A DNA stretch of 24,167 nt. It comes from a virus. Below the pieces are notes generated by a model. It saw nothing but the letters and a program-made list of their open reading frames with translations, was not told where the DNA came from and searched no databases. The position numbers and the translations under genes were made by a program. Below, one piece after another: positions 1 through 6,742 of the stretch (position 1 is the first letter of the stretch; each line of letters starts with the position of its first letter). The stretch lies in IMG/VR virus record IMGVR_UViG_3300032173_000044, positions 1 through 24,167 of that record. One strand, given 5' to 3'.

Positions 1-609
1 GCGATCGGTCGTATGGGTCTTCAAAAAATTCGCTTCATCAACGATGATTAGATCAAATGGTTTCTTTACCTTGTCTTTAATGATCTTTACACCATCGAAG
101 TTAATGATTACAAATTCGTAATCACCGTTGATTATATTCTCCCTTACCTTCGCACTACCGTGGCACACCGCCGCCGTTCTGTGCATTGCCGTGTGAAACA
201 AGTCATCCATCCAAGCAGTTTGCATAATCGACATAGGGCACACAACAAGAACACGATGCACCTTCCCTAAGGTCATTAAGTAGTCAGCAGCCCATATTGC
301 CGCGCTCGTTTTTCCTGTTCCGGCATGGTTAAATATAAAGCACCTAGGGTTAGCCGCTGCAAAAGAAGCTGTTGTCCGCTGGTGTTCCATTGGTTTGTAC
401 TGCCCCGGCCACACATAGTCCTTAAGTATCGGGCTGGGTGTTTTCCAAAAACCATTCGCGGTCATGTACTCTACTTCTTCCTGTCCCCAGTGCACCAGCA
501 CGTCATAGACACCTTCGGCCTCACTGAGTACGTGGTGTTTTTCTAGGGGCGTAAAGAGCTCAGGCTTCCTAGTTTTTACTAGGAGCGCTTTGTTATCAAT
601 GATATCCAT
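1..609 (-). CDS. SNF2/DEAD-like helicase, N-terminal 203 residues (gene runs off the left edge)
   Basis: The reverse strand is open from ATG at 609 to the window edge, so the C-terminal half is missing. A Q-motif-like stretch YKPMEHQ (residues 71-77) precedes a Walker A HAGTGKT (95-101). A helicase motif Ia-like segment VLVVCPMSIMQTAW follows, and then a Walker B/motif II IIVDEAN (188-194), with DEAN in place of DEAH/DEAD. This order fits the N-terminal ATPase lobe of SNF2-type superfamily 2 helicases, which phages often carry beside their polymerase and recombination nucleases. By inference it is a DNA translocase used in replication or recombination. It is the most downstream gene of the leftward replication cluster seen here and starts 6 bases after the HNH gene. 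The fold is near certain; the exact role is not. Confidence 0.88.
   Translation of the reverse strand, partial: MDIIDNKALLVKTRKPELFTPLEKHHVLSEAEGVYDVLVHWGQEEVEYMTANGFWKTPSPILKDYVWPGQYKPMEHQRTTASFAAANPRCFIFNHAGTGKTSAAIWAADYLMTLGKVHRVLVVCPMSIMQTAWMDDLFHTAMHRTAAVCHGSAKVRENIINGDYEFVIINFDGVKIIKDKVKKPFDLIIVDEANFLKTHTTDR
567..584. repeat. Perfect 7-bp inverted repeat inside the helicase gene
   Basis: TCCTAGT, a four-base TTTT loop, then ACTAGGA. It lies about 25 bases inside the helicase coding start, so in mRNA it could form a hairpin near the ribosome site. It shares a CTAG core with the 14-bp dyads elsewhere in the window but is not the same sequence. Confidence 0.5.
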
Positions 610-614
610 TTAGA

Positions 615-869
615 TTACCCGTAGTTTTTCTTACCCTTGCGCCATCCTTCATTCTCCTTCGCGGAGATAACGCGGGTGTTACTTAAGTCAGTGCTACCAC
701 CTTTAGCGAGTCTGACCTTATGGTCAACTTGCTTTTTGTCACCTTTGTGCACCGTACCAGCTTTTAGCGCCGCATACCGAGCTCTGTTTCTTGCCTCTCG
801 CTTCTTAATCTCTTCTGGTGACTTCTGATATTCAGCCATAAATTTTAGCTTAGCTGGACTTGATTTCAT
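615..869 (-). CDS. Small HNH endonuclease
   Basis: 84 residues. The basic N-terminal half (KKREARNRARYAALKAG) leads into a compact HNH-like core: a VDHK motif with the catalytic D-H pair, KGGS, then SNTRVISAKEN, matching the DH...(L)xKGG...(S)N(L)R...N layout of short phage HNH proteins. The usual zinc-binding cysteines are absent, as in many stand-alone phage HNH proteins of this size. The start overlaps the stop of the upstream PD-(D/E)XK nuclease by four bases (ATGA), indicating translational coupling. Possible roles are DNA nicking in replication or recombination, or a homing-type nuclease; the sequence does not decide. Confidence 0.85.
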   Translation of the reverse strand: MKSSPAKLKFMAEYQKSPEEIKKREARNRARYAALKAGTVHKGDKKQVDHKVRLAKGGSTDLSNTRVISAKENEGWRKGKKNYG

Positions 870-1534
870 GTTCTCCCTTTCGGTTTAGGTCGGTGATGTT
901 CGCAGTCTTCACATGGGCACCAAGGGCATAAGCCACTGGATTTTGCTGGCCATATGCCAACCTGCTCAGACGACTCTATTTTACCAGCCTCAACCATCCA
1001 ATAGTTTTTATACTTTTCAATGTCACTCCGCTTATAGCTACCATTCACTATAGTCCCCGGCACCACGAAGAGCAACGCCCCATCTACAGTTTGAACTTCA
1101 GGTATGTGTAGCATAATCATTAAGGCCATCAGTTCTAGCTGCTTAACCTTTGGGTACTTATCTCCACCCGTTTTGAAATCCCCGATGAAGGCGCGTGTTC
1201 CGTTAATGACTGCTACGTCTGCAATACCGTTAAACCATGACGCTGCTGTCCTGAAAGTCGTGGGGTTAAAGTTCCTGTCAAATGACATCTCCAGCTCACA
1301 GTTCATGCCCCCTTCGAGACCCTTGAGTGAATCTAAGATGTCCTGCAATGCAGGGATACCTGTCTCACCTATTGGCTTACCATCCCGAAGGTACTCCTCA
1401 CACTTTAGGTGAATCTCAGTACCCCATCGCATTGCCTCAGTTTCCACTACAGGGTGCAACTTTAAGATTCTTGTCTCGTGATATTTACGAGGACACTCCT
1501 GAAAGGTACTGACGCTACTAAATGAGTGCGCCAT
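866..1534 (-). CDS. PD-(D/E)XK nuclease of the RecB/Cas4-like superfamily
   Basis: 222 residues. The family signature is visible in order: SVSTFQECPRKYH with Cys14, a helix with GTEIH (His42), GIAD (Asp106), the catalytic strand FIGDFKTG (Asp119, Lys121) and a following Q-x-E helix (Gln132). Near the C-terminus is a cysteine cluster CPWCPCEDC (203, 206, 208, 211). One early cysteine plus a C-terminal cluster is the arrangement that binds a 4Fe-4S cluster in Cas4 and AddB-type nucleases, so an iron-sulfur exonuclease is likely, though binding is inferred. Its ATG overlaps the stop of a tiny upstream ORF (TAATG) and its stop overlaps the HNH start. It probably acts on DNA ends during phage recombination or replication. 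Confidence 0.88.
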   Translation of the reverse strand: MAHSFSSVSTFQECPRKYHETRILKLHPVVETEAMRWGTEIHLKCEEYLRDGKPIGETGIPALQDILDSLKGLEGGMNCELEMSFDRNFNPTTFRTAASWFNGIADVAVINGTRAFIGDFKTGGDKYPKVKQLELMALMIMLHIPEVQTVDGALLFVVPGTIVNGSYKRSDIEKYKNYWMVEAGKIESSEQVGIWPAKSSGLCPWCPCEDCEHHRPKPKGRT

Positions 1535-1611
1535 TATGGATGTACCTCCAAGTCCGGATGGGGTTCTTGACGCTTATTAGACCTAGTGAAGAACTTCATA
1601 ATCTTATCCAT
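1534..1611 (-). CDS. 25-residue coupled ORF, unknown
   Basis: ATG at 1611 lies eight bases inside the end of the DUF6378 gene, and the TAA overlaps the nuclease ATG (TAATG). GTGAGG just before the start could serve as ribosome site. The peptide begins MDKIMKFFTRSNKR and has no recognisable domain. The exact interlocking with both neighbours is the main support; it may serve only to carry ribosomes to the nuclease start. Confidence 0.45.
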   Translation of the reverse strand: MDKIMKFFTRSNKRQEPHPDLEVHP

Positions 1612-2056
1612 ACCTCACTCTCCCAATCAAACCAATATAACCTGCGGCATCGGTAATTGTATCTCTCTTCGCACCGTTGAAGTCACGACACATCTTGAGT
1701 AACGTCATCATCCATGCAACATCTGCGGCATCAAGGGGGAGCTGCGCATCGTATTTCTCATGCAAGTACATCTCCCACATATTAGCAATAGCTCGTAGGT
1801 TCTTAGCTGGATGTCCATACTCTTTTTCTCTGTCACCATGAATCAGCATCTGGGCTTCTTCAAGAACGCTCTGCGTTTTCTCGCCCGGTTCACCAAGCAG
1901 CTCATATCGTTGACCTGTGATACCAATACCGCCAAAGGACGGTGGGGGGACTTCCTCAATTGCACTCTCACCGAGCTGCGCCATATAGTGTTTGTATTGG
2001 GTGGTTCTCTTATCTACGTTACCCTTGAGAGTTAGGGGTAGCTTTGGCTTTCTCAT
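1604..2056 (-). CDS. DUF6378-like phage protein
   Basis: 150 residues with a clear AAGGAG site before the ATG. The first 60 residues are low-complexity and charged. The conserved part begins near residue 65: EEAQMLIHGDREKEYGHP, an N-x-x-x-I-A-x-x-W helix, LDAADVAWMMTLLKMCR, then KRDTITDAAGYIGL. This arrangement of helices with GDRxxxYGHP and KRDTxxDAAGY matches the DUF6378 family common in phage replication modules. I recall the resemblance of its all-helical D-x-x-x-Y-G signature to MazG-like nucleotide pyrophosphatases, but no activity is claimed. It lies between the oxygenase and the nuclease in a tightly packed operon. Confidence 0.75.
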   Translation of the reverse strand: MRKPKLPLTLKGNVDKRTTQYKHYMAQLGESAIEEVPPPSFGGIGITGQRYELLGEPGEKTQSVLEEAQMLIHGDREKEYGHPAKNLRAIANMWEMYLHEKYDAQLPLDAADVAWMMTLLKMCRDFNGAKRDTITDAAGYIGLIGRVRYG

Positions 2057-2067
2057 TTTGTTTCTCC

Positions 2068-2628
2068 TTATCTAAACGCTGGGCCGAGTGCCCAAGTAAC
2101 CGATGTATAACGCACGCCTGAGGTGACCGGCGTAACTCTGTGCAGCATGAACGAGGGAAACACAATCATATCCCCAGCGTCCTGTAGTAACCCGCGCTTC
2201 CATTCACCGCTCGGCATGCATAACTCAAGATCACCCCCTACAAACTCATTGCTATTGTTCAGCAATACCACTGCTGTCAGCTTACGCTGCAGGTTATCAG
2301 CATCAGGAGTCAGTGTATCTATGTGCTCAATGTAATGGCCCCCTTCTCGGTACCGACTTAGCTGCGTATCCCCCACGTAAGACAGGGCGTAGTTCCAACC
2401 GCACTCGATGTTAGCTGAAACGGTGAGGGACTGCGCAATGCAACTAACTGCACCGCGCGGCGGTGCCCATACTACGTCTGTCTTCCGAACTGAGTAATCA
2501 ATCTCAGTGATCTCACCCACTACCACACCTGCATTTATTGTATTACCCCAGTTAACTTGGTCTAGTTCTATACGACATACCGCAGGGTGCACGGCCTCAA
2601 GATTTAGTTGGTACGGTACTTTAATCAT
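2068..2628 (-). CDS. 2-oxoglutarate/Fe(II)-dependent oxygenase (PKHD/prolyl-hydroxylase type)
   Basis: 186 residues from the ATG at 2628. That ATG has GGAG seven bases upstream and overlaps the preceding TGA (TGATG); an ORF start ten codons earlier lies inside the upstream gene and is less likely. The double-stranded beta-helix signature is complete: His102-x-Asp104 in EHIDTLTPD, a GGDLEL strand, distal His163 in FPSFMLHRVTPV, and Arg173 in SGVRYTS for 2-oxoglutarate. The family hydroxylates protein or nucleic-acid substrates; phage members are common and mostly uncharacterised. It sits between the DNA polymerase and a nuclease, which hints at modification of a replication protein or of DNA, but that is inference. 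A copy of the 14-bp dyad lies in codons near the N-terminus. Confidence 0.88.
   Translation of the reverse strand: MIKVPYQLNLEAVHPAVCRIELDQVNWGNTINAGVVVGEITEIDYSVRKTDVVWAPPRGAVSCIAQSLTVSANIECGWNYALSYVGDTQLSRYREGGHYIEHIDTLTPDADNLQRKLTAVVLLNNSNEFVGGDLELCMPSGEWKRGLLQDAGDMIVFPSFMLHRVTPVTSGVRYTSVTWALGPAFR
2560..2573 (-). promoter_or_regulatory. Dyad-family site, one-arm variant (GTATAGAACTAGAC)
   Basis: Reading leftward, the direction of the gene, it is GTATAGAACTAGAC, one base from the consensus GTCTAGAACTAGAC. It falls inside the oxygenase coding region and encodes I-E-L-D. Confidence 0.5.
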
Positions 2629-2798
2629 CACTGTTTCTCCATCTCGTTGGCAATCCACATCAAAACAATTCGGACATCGGCAATAGCCTCCCGTAAATGG
2701 ATGCTCGCCGCCGGATACCGTTTCTCATTCATCTCATCATGCGCTAGCTTTAATCTGCGCTCAGCATCGAGCAGTGCTTCTGAATAGTCTACTAGCAT
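2628..2798 (-). CDS. 56-residue coupled ORF, helical, unknown
   Basis: The ATG at 2798 overlaps the last codons of the polymerase gene (AAATGCTAG), and its TGA overlaps the oxygenase ATG (TGATG). The peptide starts MLVDYSEALLDAERRLKLAH and appears fully helical, with an internal LREAIADVRIVLMWIANE stretch. Overlap at both ends and a protein-like composition argue it is translated. I recognise no family. Similar short helical ORFs follow polymerase genes in other phages, but I cannot name a homolog. Confidence 0.65.
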   Translation of the reverse strand: MLVDYSEALLDAERRLKLAHDEMNEKRYPAASIHLREAIADVRIVLMWIANEMEKQ

Positions 2799-4804
2799 TT
2801 AAATACCCCCTCAGTTTTACCGTAACTAAATCCCCAATCTGTCTCACAATCAAGTGGTAGTCCGGTGGCCCAACCAGGTGTTATTTTCATATTCGCGTGA
2901 ATCTCTTTCATTGCATCTTCCTTCTCTGACTCGGGTACACAGAAAACTATTTCGTCGTGCACTTGCAGTAACGGCCTGAATGTAGACCGCGCCATAATCT
3001 CTTTAACTACTATTGCTGCCAACGCTTGACTACAGTTCTCTGCTACGCCGCCACCATACACTTTAACCCTCTGCAACCTACCCTCCTTCTTCCTTACACA
3101 AGAATAATCAGTCTTGTTAAGCTCAAGGTCTTTGAAGTATAGCGGAAGTCTATTAGGAAGTAAAAGTTTATTTTTACGAACACCTAATAAATCTCCATCA
3201 CTTTCTTCCCCGCGATACATAGCGCCTACTACTTTCTCTAAGCTCTTCCACCACTGTGGGATAGCTGGGTTCTTTTCGCGGAAAGTATTTATGATACTGA
3301 ATGCGCATGCTACATGTGTTAGCCATACAACTCCGTCTAACGCTGAGGGTTTCAACTCTTCTAGACGCTGTACTAAATCCTTCTTATCAGCCACCCATCG
3401 GACGTAACTATCTACGTCTACATCAAGCATTTCAACCATATCATCGTCGAACAAAACACTAGGTCCACCCAACATTCCAGCGTACATCATACCGGCGAAC
3501 TTCATATGGCCGAGCCCATAACCGCATCCGAGAATTACGCATTTTCCAATAAATCCCGGGATATAATCTGCCTCTACCTTCTTTCTATCTACCGGCCTAC
3601 CAAAAATAACTGACGCCATATCTGAATACACATCCCTACCTTGTGCGAATGACTCAAGAACATCCTGCTGCCCTGCCTGCCATACAACAAGTCGTGCTTC
3701 GATCTGTGACAAGTCAGACGCTACTACTACCATACCCTTCGGCGCCTTAATAGACTTACGAAGTAACGCTGTATCGGGTGTATCTTTACCACGTACTGCC
3801 GGCATGTTCTGAGCGTTTATGGCCCCACCCGCCGCGTATCTCCCAGTGCTAGTACCATAGTAGTTAAGTGAGATCGGTAAGCGTTTCATACGATCATAAA
3901 TACCTTTAAATCGGGCTGCTCTAGAACCTTTAATCGTACTCTTTAATCCGAGCCTCGCTTCACAAGCAAACTGTACAAGCTCATTGTCCGATTCTGCTAA
4001 GGCTTTAAAGTCTGCATCGGTTTTTGAAAACGCATACGCCATCACCTGCACACCAGCCTTCTTACTTTTCTTTTCTGAAATTTTCATTGGTGGTTCAACA
4101 CCAAGGCCTCTAAGTACCTCAGCAAACTTCACATCAGACCGCAGGTCTTTCAGCTCGCACTGCGCACGCTCAAGCATGAACTTCTTTTTCTCCTCTACAA
4201 GCTCTAACTCTCTAAGTATCTCGGCCTCGCCTAGCTCAAATACAGGCTCGGTGAACATCCTGATCGTCTGGTCAATAACTTTGTAGTCTGTATGTGGAAA
4301 GCCCTTCGCTAATACATTAAACAACTTCCAAGTCAGAACTACATCGTTACAGCAATACTCTGCCATCGCCTTCTCACCTTCCAGTGACAAGTTCACTACA
4401 CCATCAGAGTTACTTAACTCAAAACCTTTTCTACCTAGTCCGAACTTTTCTGCTAGAGCATCTAGACCGTGGCGTTCCTCATTACCTACCACTGCACGCG
4501 CCATAGATAGCGTGTCAAATATACCCATCGGCTTGAATCCATACTTCCAAGTAAGAATAGCTATATCGAACGTGGCGTTGTGACAAAGAACAAAGTTCTT
4601 GTCTAGTTCTAGACTACCGAAGAACGCAGGTAACTTATCTGCTGTAACCCATCGCGCCGGGCCACCATTGAAACTATACCCACACCCATGCACTTTGAAA
4701 CGTGGGTCGTTTATGTACTCCTCTGTGGTCATATTTTTAAGACCATACCTAGCCTTAGTATCAAACACTGTTTCAAAATCCAAACAGTAAACGTCGTTAC
4801 TCAT
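2792..4804 (-). CDS. Family A DNA polymerase with 3'-5' exonuclease
   Basis: 670 residues, the size of T7 gp5-type replicases. The DEDD exonuclease is intact: LDFET (Asp9, Glu11), HNATFD (Asp80) and YCCND (Tyr150, Asp154). The polymerase domain has TGRYAAGG-INAQN (320-332), motif A VVVASDLSQIEAR (Asp364), motif B around GKCVILGCGYGLG (Lys421, Tyr429, Gly430) and motif C VHDE (616-618). Motif B has no arginine four residues before the lysine, a departure from the classical RxxxK helix of Pol I, although this GK(C/V)xILGxGYG form occurs in phage polymerases. It overlaps the VRR-NUC gene by eight bases at its start. It is the central replication enzyme of this phage. No single-subunit RNA polymerase is seen in the window. 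Confidence 0.97.
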   Translation of the reverse strand: MSNDVYCLDFETVFDTKARYGLKNMTTEEYINDPRFKVHGCGYSFNGGPARWVTADKLPAFFGSLELDKNFVLCHNATFDIAILTWKYGFKPMGIFDTLSMARAVVGNEERHGLDALAEKFGLGRKGFELSNSDGVVNLSLEGEKAMAEYCCNDVVLTWKLFNVLAKGFPHTDYKVIDQTIRMFTEPVFELGEAEILRELELVEEKKKFMLERAQCELKDLRSDVKFAEVLRGLGVEPPMKISEKKSKKAGVQVMAYAFSKTDADFKALAESDNELVQFACEARLGLKSTIKGSRAARFKGIYDRMKRLPISLNYYGTSTGRYAAGGAINAQNMPAVRGKDTPDTALLRKSIKAPKGMVVVASDLSQIEARLVVWQAGQQDVLESFAQGRDVYSDMASVIFGRPVDRKKVEADYIPGFIGKCVILGCGYGLGHMKFAGMMYAGMLGGPSVLFDDDMVEMLDVDVDSYVRWVADKKDLVQRLEELKPSALDGVVWLTHVACAFSIINTFREKNPAIPQWWKSLEKVVGAMYRGEESDGDLLGVRKNKLLLPNRLPLYFKDLELNKTDYSCVRKKEGRLQRVKVYGGGVAENCSQALAAIVVKEIMARSTFRPLLQVHDEIVFCVPESEKEDAMKEIHANMKITPGWATGLPLDCETDWGFSYGKTEGVFKC
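4601..4614 (-). promoter_or_regulatory. Dyad-family site, exact copy
   Basis: GTCTAGAACTAGAC on the minus strand, inside the polymerase exonuclease domain, encoding S-L-E-L-D. It is in the sense orientation of the gene. Confidence 0.6.
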
Positions 4805-5078
4805 TTAGCCACCTCTCAAGTTCTTCGAGCCCTTCGACCTCATTGATAAGCAATGTCTTACCCCCGGCCATCTGCATGTCGAGCATCGTGTTTAACTGTC
4901 GCTCCGTAGGCTGCTTATTACCTGCCTTAGTCTCGATACCTAGCCAACGTCCGCGATGGCAAACAAGGAAGTCCAGAGAAGGTGCGCCCATGCCATTTGT
5001 TACTGGCATATAGCTGTATGCACCCGCAGCCTTTAGCTTTTCCTTAACTACCTTCTTAATTTTTCCCTCCGGCGTCAT
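4797..5078 (-). CDS. VRR-NUC domain nuclease
   Basis: 93 residues, the usual length of stand-alone phage VRR-NUC proteins. The PD-(D/E)XK-type core is visible: GAPSLDFLV (Asp36), WLGIETKAG (Glu49, Lys51) and a Q-x-x-x (Gln61) helix, then a beta hairpin KTLLINEVEGL and a final helix. The family includes Holliday-junction resolvase-like and structure-specific nucleases. Here it probably resolves branched replication or recombination intermediates. The start overlaps the coiled-coil gene upstream and the stop lies eight bases inside the polymerase start, so the two are translationally linked. Confidence 0.88.
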   Translation of the reverse strand: MTPEGKIKKVVKEKLKAAGAYSYMPVTNGMGAPSLDFLVCHRGRWLGIETKAGNKQPTERQLNTMLDMQMAGGKTLLINEVEGLEELERWLNE

Positions 5079-5290
5079 AGCGACGCCTCCAGTTCTTCGA
5101 TCTCTCTTTGCTGCGCTGCTGTCTCATCAAGCAGTTCTTCAATCTCTTTTTGCTGTGCTTCTGTCTCATCAAGCAGTCCTACGAGAAGTTTCAGACATTG
5201 CTGCTCTATGCCTGTTTCGCAGTAGGATGCGAGATAGTTAATCATCTCTTCCGCCCTTGGATTAGGGTGGAGCTTAGGTCTTTCTTTCAT
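5075..5290 (-). CDS. 71-residue coiled-coil protein with an internal tandem repeat
   Basis: The C-terminal half is an uninterrupted acidic coiled coil made of two 14-residue units, LLDETEAQQKEIEE and LLDETAAQQREIEE, from a 42-base DNA duplication. The N-terminal half (MKERPKLHPNPRAEEMINYL) is basic and proline-containing. It begins on the stop of the small membrane-protein gene (ATGA) and ends over the VRR-NUC start. No family is recognised. The coil suggests dimerisation, possibly as an adaptor to the adjacent replication proteins; that is inference. Confidence 0.7.
   Translation of the reverse strand: MKERPKLHPNPRAEEMINYLASYCETGIEQQCLKLLVGLLDETEAQQKEIEELLDETAAQQREIEELEASL
5091..5174. repeat. 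Two tandem 42-bp units
   Basis: Units 5091-5132 and 5133-5174 differ at only a few bases and encode two 14-residue coiled-coil segments. Being in frame, the array can lengthen or shorten without breaking the gene. Confidence 0.8.
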
Positions 5291-5454
5291 GATTTGTACC
5301 CCTTTAGTTCTTCACGTACTAGGAACTCCGCGAACTTTTTTACATCACTCTTGTACTTCGCATTATAGTAAATCAGTTGCGCCCCGCGCATGAGCGAGGA
5401 AAAAACCCAAAGCCATAAAGCGATTTGCAGTAATACATTTTCAACTTCGCACAT
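5287..5454 (-). CDS. 55-residue protein with one membrane segment
   Basis: ATG at 5454 is preceded by GGAGAAGAA, a good ribosome site. The N-terminal third is hydrophobic (VLLQIALWLWVFSSLM), followed by a basic and aromatic tail (YYNAKYKSDVKKFAEFL) expected to lie in the cytoplasm. The TGA overlaps the ATG of the coiled-coil gene, making this the first gene of the polymerase operon downstream of a candidate promoter at 5505-5532. No family is recognised. Confidence 0.7.
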   Translation of the reverse strand: MCEVENVLLQIALWLWVFSSLMRGAQLIYYNAKYKSDVKKFAEFLVREELKGYKS

Positions 5455-5487
5455 TTCTTCTCCTTATGGAACCCACCGTTGCTGGGT

Positions 5488-5585
5488 CTAAGTACCACCC
5501 CTAAATTTTACGAGCTTGCATTGCGATGCAAACACTCTACGTCCGTTTTATATTGCGAGGAGCGACCCGCAGGGGTGGCACTTAG
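5488..5585. repeat. 15-bp inverted repeat enclosing the inter-operon spacer
   Basis: 5488-5502 and 5571-5585 are reverse complements at 14 of 15 positions (CTAAGTACCACCCCT and AGGGGTGGCACTTAG) and enclose 68 bases. The right arm includes the stop codon of the gene at 5582. Inside is a small hairpin TTGCAT-TGCG-ATGCAA. Another short hairpin (ACCCA/TGGGT) lies at 5471-5487. There is no T tract for a normal intrinsic terminator. Confidence 0.6.
5505..5532 (-). promoter_or_regulatory. Candidate leftward promoter for the polymerase operon
   Basis: On the minus strand TTTGCA, 16 bases, TAAAAT. The -10 matches 5 of 6 and the -35 matches 4 of 6 of the sigma70 consensus. It lies about 50 bases upstream of the ATG at 5454, in the only sizeable gap of this stretch. 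Confidence 0.35.
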
Positions 5586-5857
5586 ATTCGTTCGTATTTC
5601 ATATCAAATTCAGGCTGCCGCATAATCTTGAGTTGCCCATTCTCGCCAATTCGTAACCAGTCTCCGAAGTGCATCATTTCAATGGACGGCTTGTGCCAGT
5701 CGTCGCGCCATCGGAGCATCAACTTCCCATCGTAGGGTGATGCTTCACAGCCATGACTGTTGAGTGTTTCTACCACAAGCTCGGTATTGCTACCGTCCCA
5801 CTGAAAGCACTGAGCATAATACGTTTTCTTTTTGTGTGATGCGTTTAACATAGTCAT
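5582..5857 (-). CDS. 91-residue phage protein with a GDW...F..KYE tail
   Basis: ATG at 5857 follows GAGGAG-ATTG; a second ATG two codons later is also possible. Conserved-looking features are YYAQCFQWDGSN near the start, and HFGDWLRIGENGQLKIM with a final F-x-x-KYE. This is a pattern I know from many small phage proteins ending in a GDW(I/V/L) motif. No function is established. The first 68 bases overlap the upstream gene in another frame, unusually long for this genome, so one of the two starts may be further in. Confidence 0.6.
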   Translation of the reverse strand: MTMLNASHKKKTYYAQCFQWDGSNTELVVETLNSHGCEASPYDGKLMLRWRDDWHKPSIEMMHFGDWLRIGENGQLKIMRQPEFDMKYERI

Positions 5858-5978
5858 CAATCTCCTCGTCTATCATCGTCGCTGGAACATTCACCACATC
5901 GTAATCGGTGGATGCAAGCTCAGGTATTTGTCTGTCATCGCACCAAGTGCCATCTAACCAGTATGCGATGTGCCGCAT
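5790..5978 (-). CDS. 62-residue small phage protein, unknown
   Basis: ATG at 5978 overlaps the TGA of the upstream gene (GTGATG) and GAGGAG lies just before it. The sequence (MRHIAYWLDGTWCDDRQIPE, later NVPATMIDEEIDDYVKRI) looks like a compact alpha/beta protein. The last 22 codons overlap the start of the next gene in a different frame. No family is recognised. Confidence 0.5.
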   Translation of the reverse strand: MRHIAYWLDGTWCDDRQIPELASTDYDVVNVPATMIDEEIDDYVKRITQKENVLCSVLSVGR

Positions 5979-6208
5979 CACTCCTCCTCAACTCCTGCGA
6001 TGGCTTCATACATATCCTTTCGGCCTTGCTCGTAGCTTTCCTTACAATGCTCATACATATCCTTCTGGCCTAGCTGGTAGCATTCTTGAGCGAATAGTTT
6101 AAACCCTTCTGGTACTCGCTTTGTTTCAGGGTCTATTGCTGCAAGTATTTGTAGCATCTGTTCATCGGTTATCATCATTCGTCCTTCAATCTGTTCATCG
6201 GTTGTCAT
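5978..6208 (-). CDS. 76-residue helical protein with repeated YxxGxKDMYE motif
   Basis: The C-terminal half carries two copies of a Y-x-x-G-(Q/R)-K-D-M-Y-E motif (residues about 49-57 and 60-68), a style seen at the ends of Ea22-like and similar phage accessory proteins. The N-terminus has two TDEQ segments (MTTDEQ and MITDEQ). A related YQQGREDM segment, without its own start, occurs around 7905-7935. ATG at 6208 has no strong ribosome site. Function unknown. Confidence 0.6.
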   Translation of the reverse strand: MTTDEQIEGRMMITDEQMLQILAAIDPETKRVPEGFKLFAQECYQLGQKDMYEHCKESYEQGRKDMYEAIAGVEEE

Positions 6209-6211
6209 TAC

Positions 6212-6232
6212 TTAGTCCTTTCCAAACGCGCT
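6212..6232. repeat. 21-bp exact direct repeat, copy 1 (copy 2 at 6743-6763)
   Basis: The same 21 bases, beginning TTAGTCCTTTCCAAACGCG, occur at 6212-6232 and 6743-6763. Copy 2 forms the end of the 154-residue gene (S-A-F-G-K-D-stop); in copy 1 the protein-like open frame is a different one. The pair brackets the methyltransferase gene. Confidence 0.85.
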
Positions 6233-6294
6233 CAAGAACCTCAGTTTGCTTGTCAGTCAGCACTGGAAGGTGCTCAATGCTTTCTGCGAACTCG

Positions 6295-6702
6295 TTATCG
6301 CATAACGATTACGGCGCTTGGGAACGGCGCAGAGTTCTTTGCATCTCCAAATTTCAATCGCCCTTTTACGAATCTAACCTCATGCGTAATTGCATAGTCA
6401 TGCCACCATTTCGTATCGGTACGTGCAGGGACTAAGCATACGACGATAGCGCCCTGCTTTGCAGATTCATATGCTTTCTTCATCCACTTTCCTATTTCTC
6501 TACCGTAAGGTGGATTCATCCAAACCACGCCTTTCCATTCTTGAGCAAGACCGTCCTGCTCTTTAGTAAACCAACTTACACATTTTGTGTTTTCATTAGT
6601 AGCGCAAACATCCACCTCAAAATTAAATTCAGCATTAAGCCTGTCAAAAAAGCCTTGTGGTGTTGCATGTAAATCCGTCTTGCTTGAAAAATGTACGTTC
6701 AT
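6295..6702 (-). CDS. Phage DNA N-6-adenine methyltransferase (Dam type)
   Basis: 135 residues, typical of the small phage Dam family (Pfam Dam). It begins with the characteristic HFSSKTDLHATPQGFFDRLN, then FNFEVDVCA, then the catalytic NPPY in WMNPPYGREIGKW (residues about 78-90), VCLVPARTDTKWW and a closing KFGDAKNSAPFPSAVIV. The enzyme transfers a methyl group from S-adenosylmethionine to adenine N6. Phages use it to evade restriction or time DNA events. It is flanked by the two 21-bp repeats, so it may be a movable cassette. The protein is complete and no key residue is missing. Confidence 0.92.
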   Translation of the reverse strand: MNVHFSSKTDLHATPQGFFDRLNAEFNFEVDVCATNENTKCVSWFTKEQDGLAQEWKGVVWMNPPYGREIGKWMKKAYESAKQGAIVVCLVPARTDTKWWHDYAITHEVRFVKGRLKFGDAKNSAPFPSAVIVMR

Positions 6703-6742
6703 TTAATCTCATCCACCAGTTAGTTAATAGCTGTTGCCTAGA

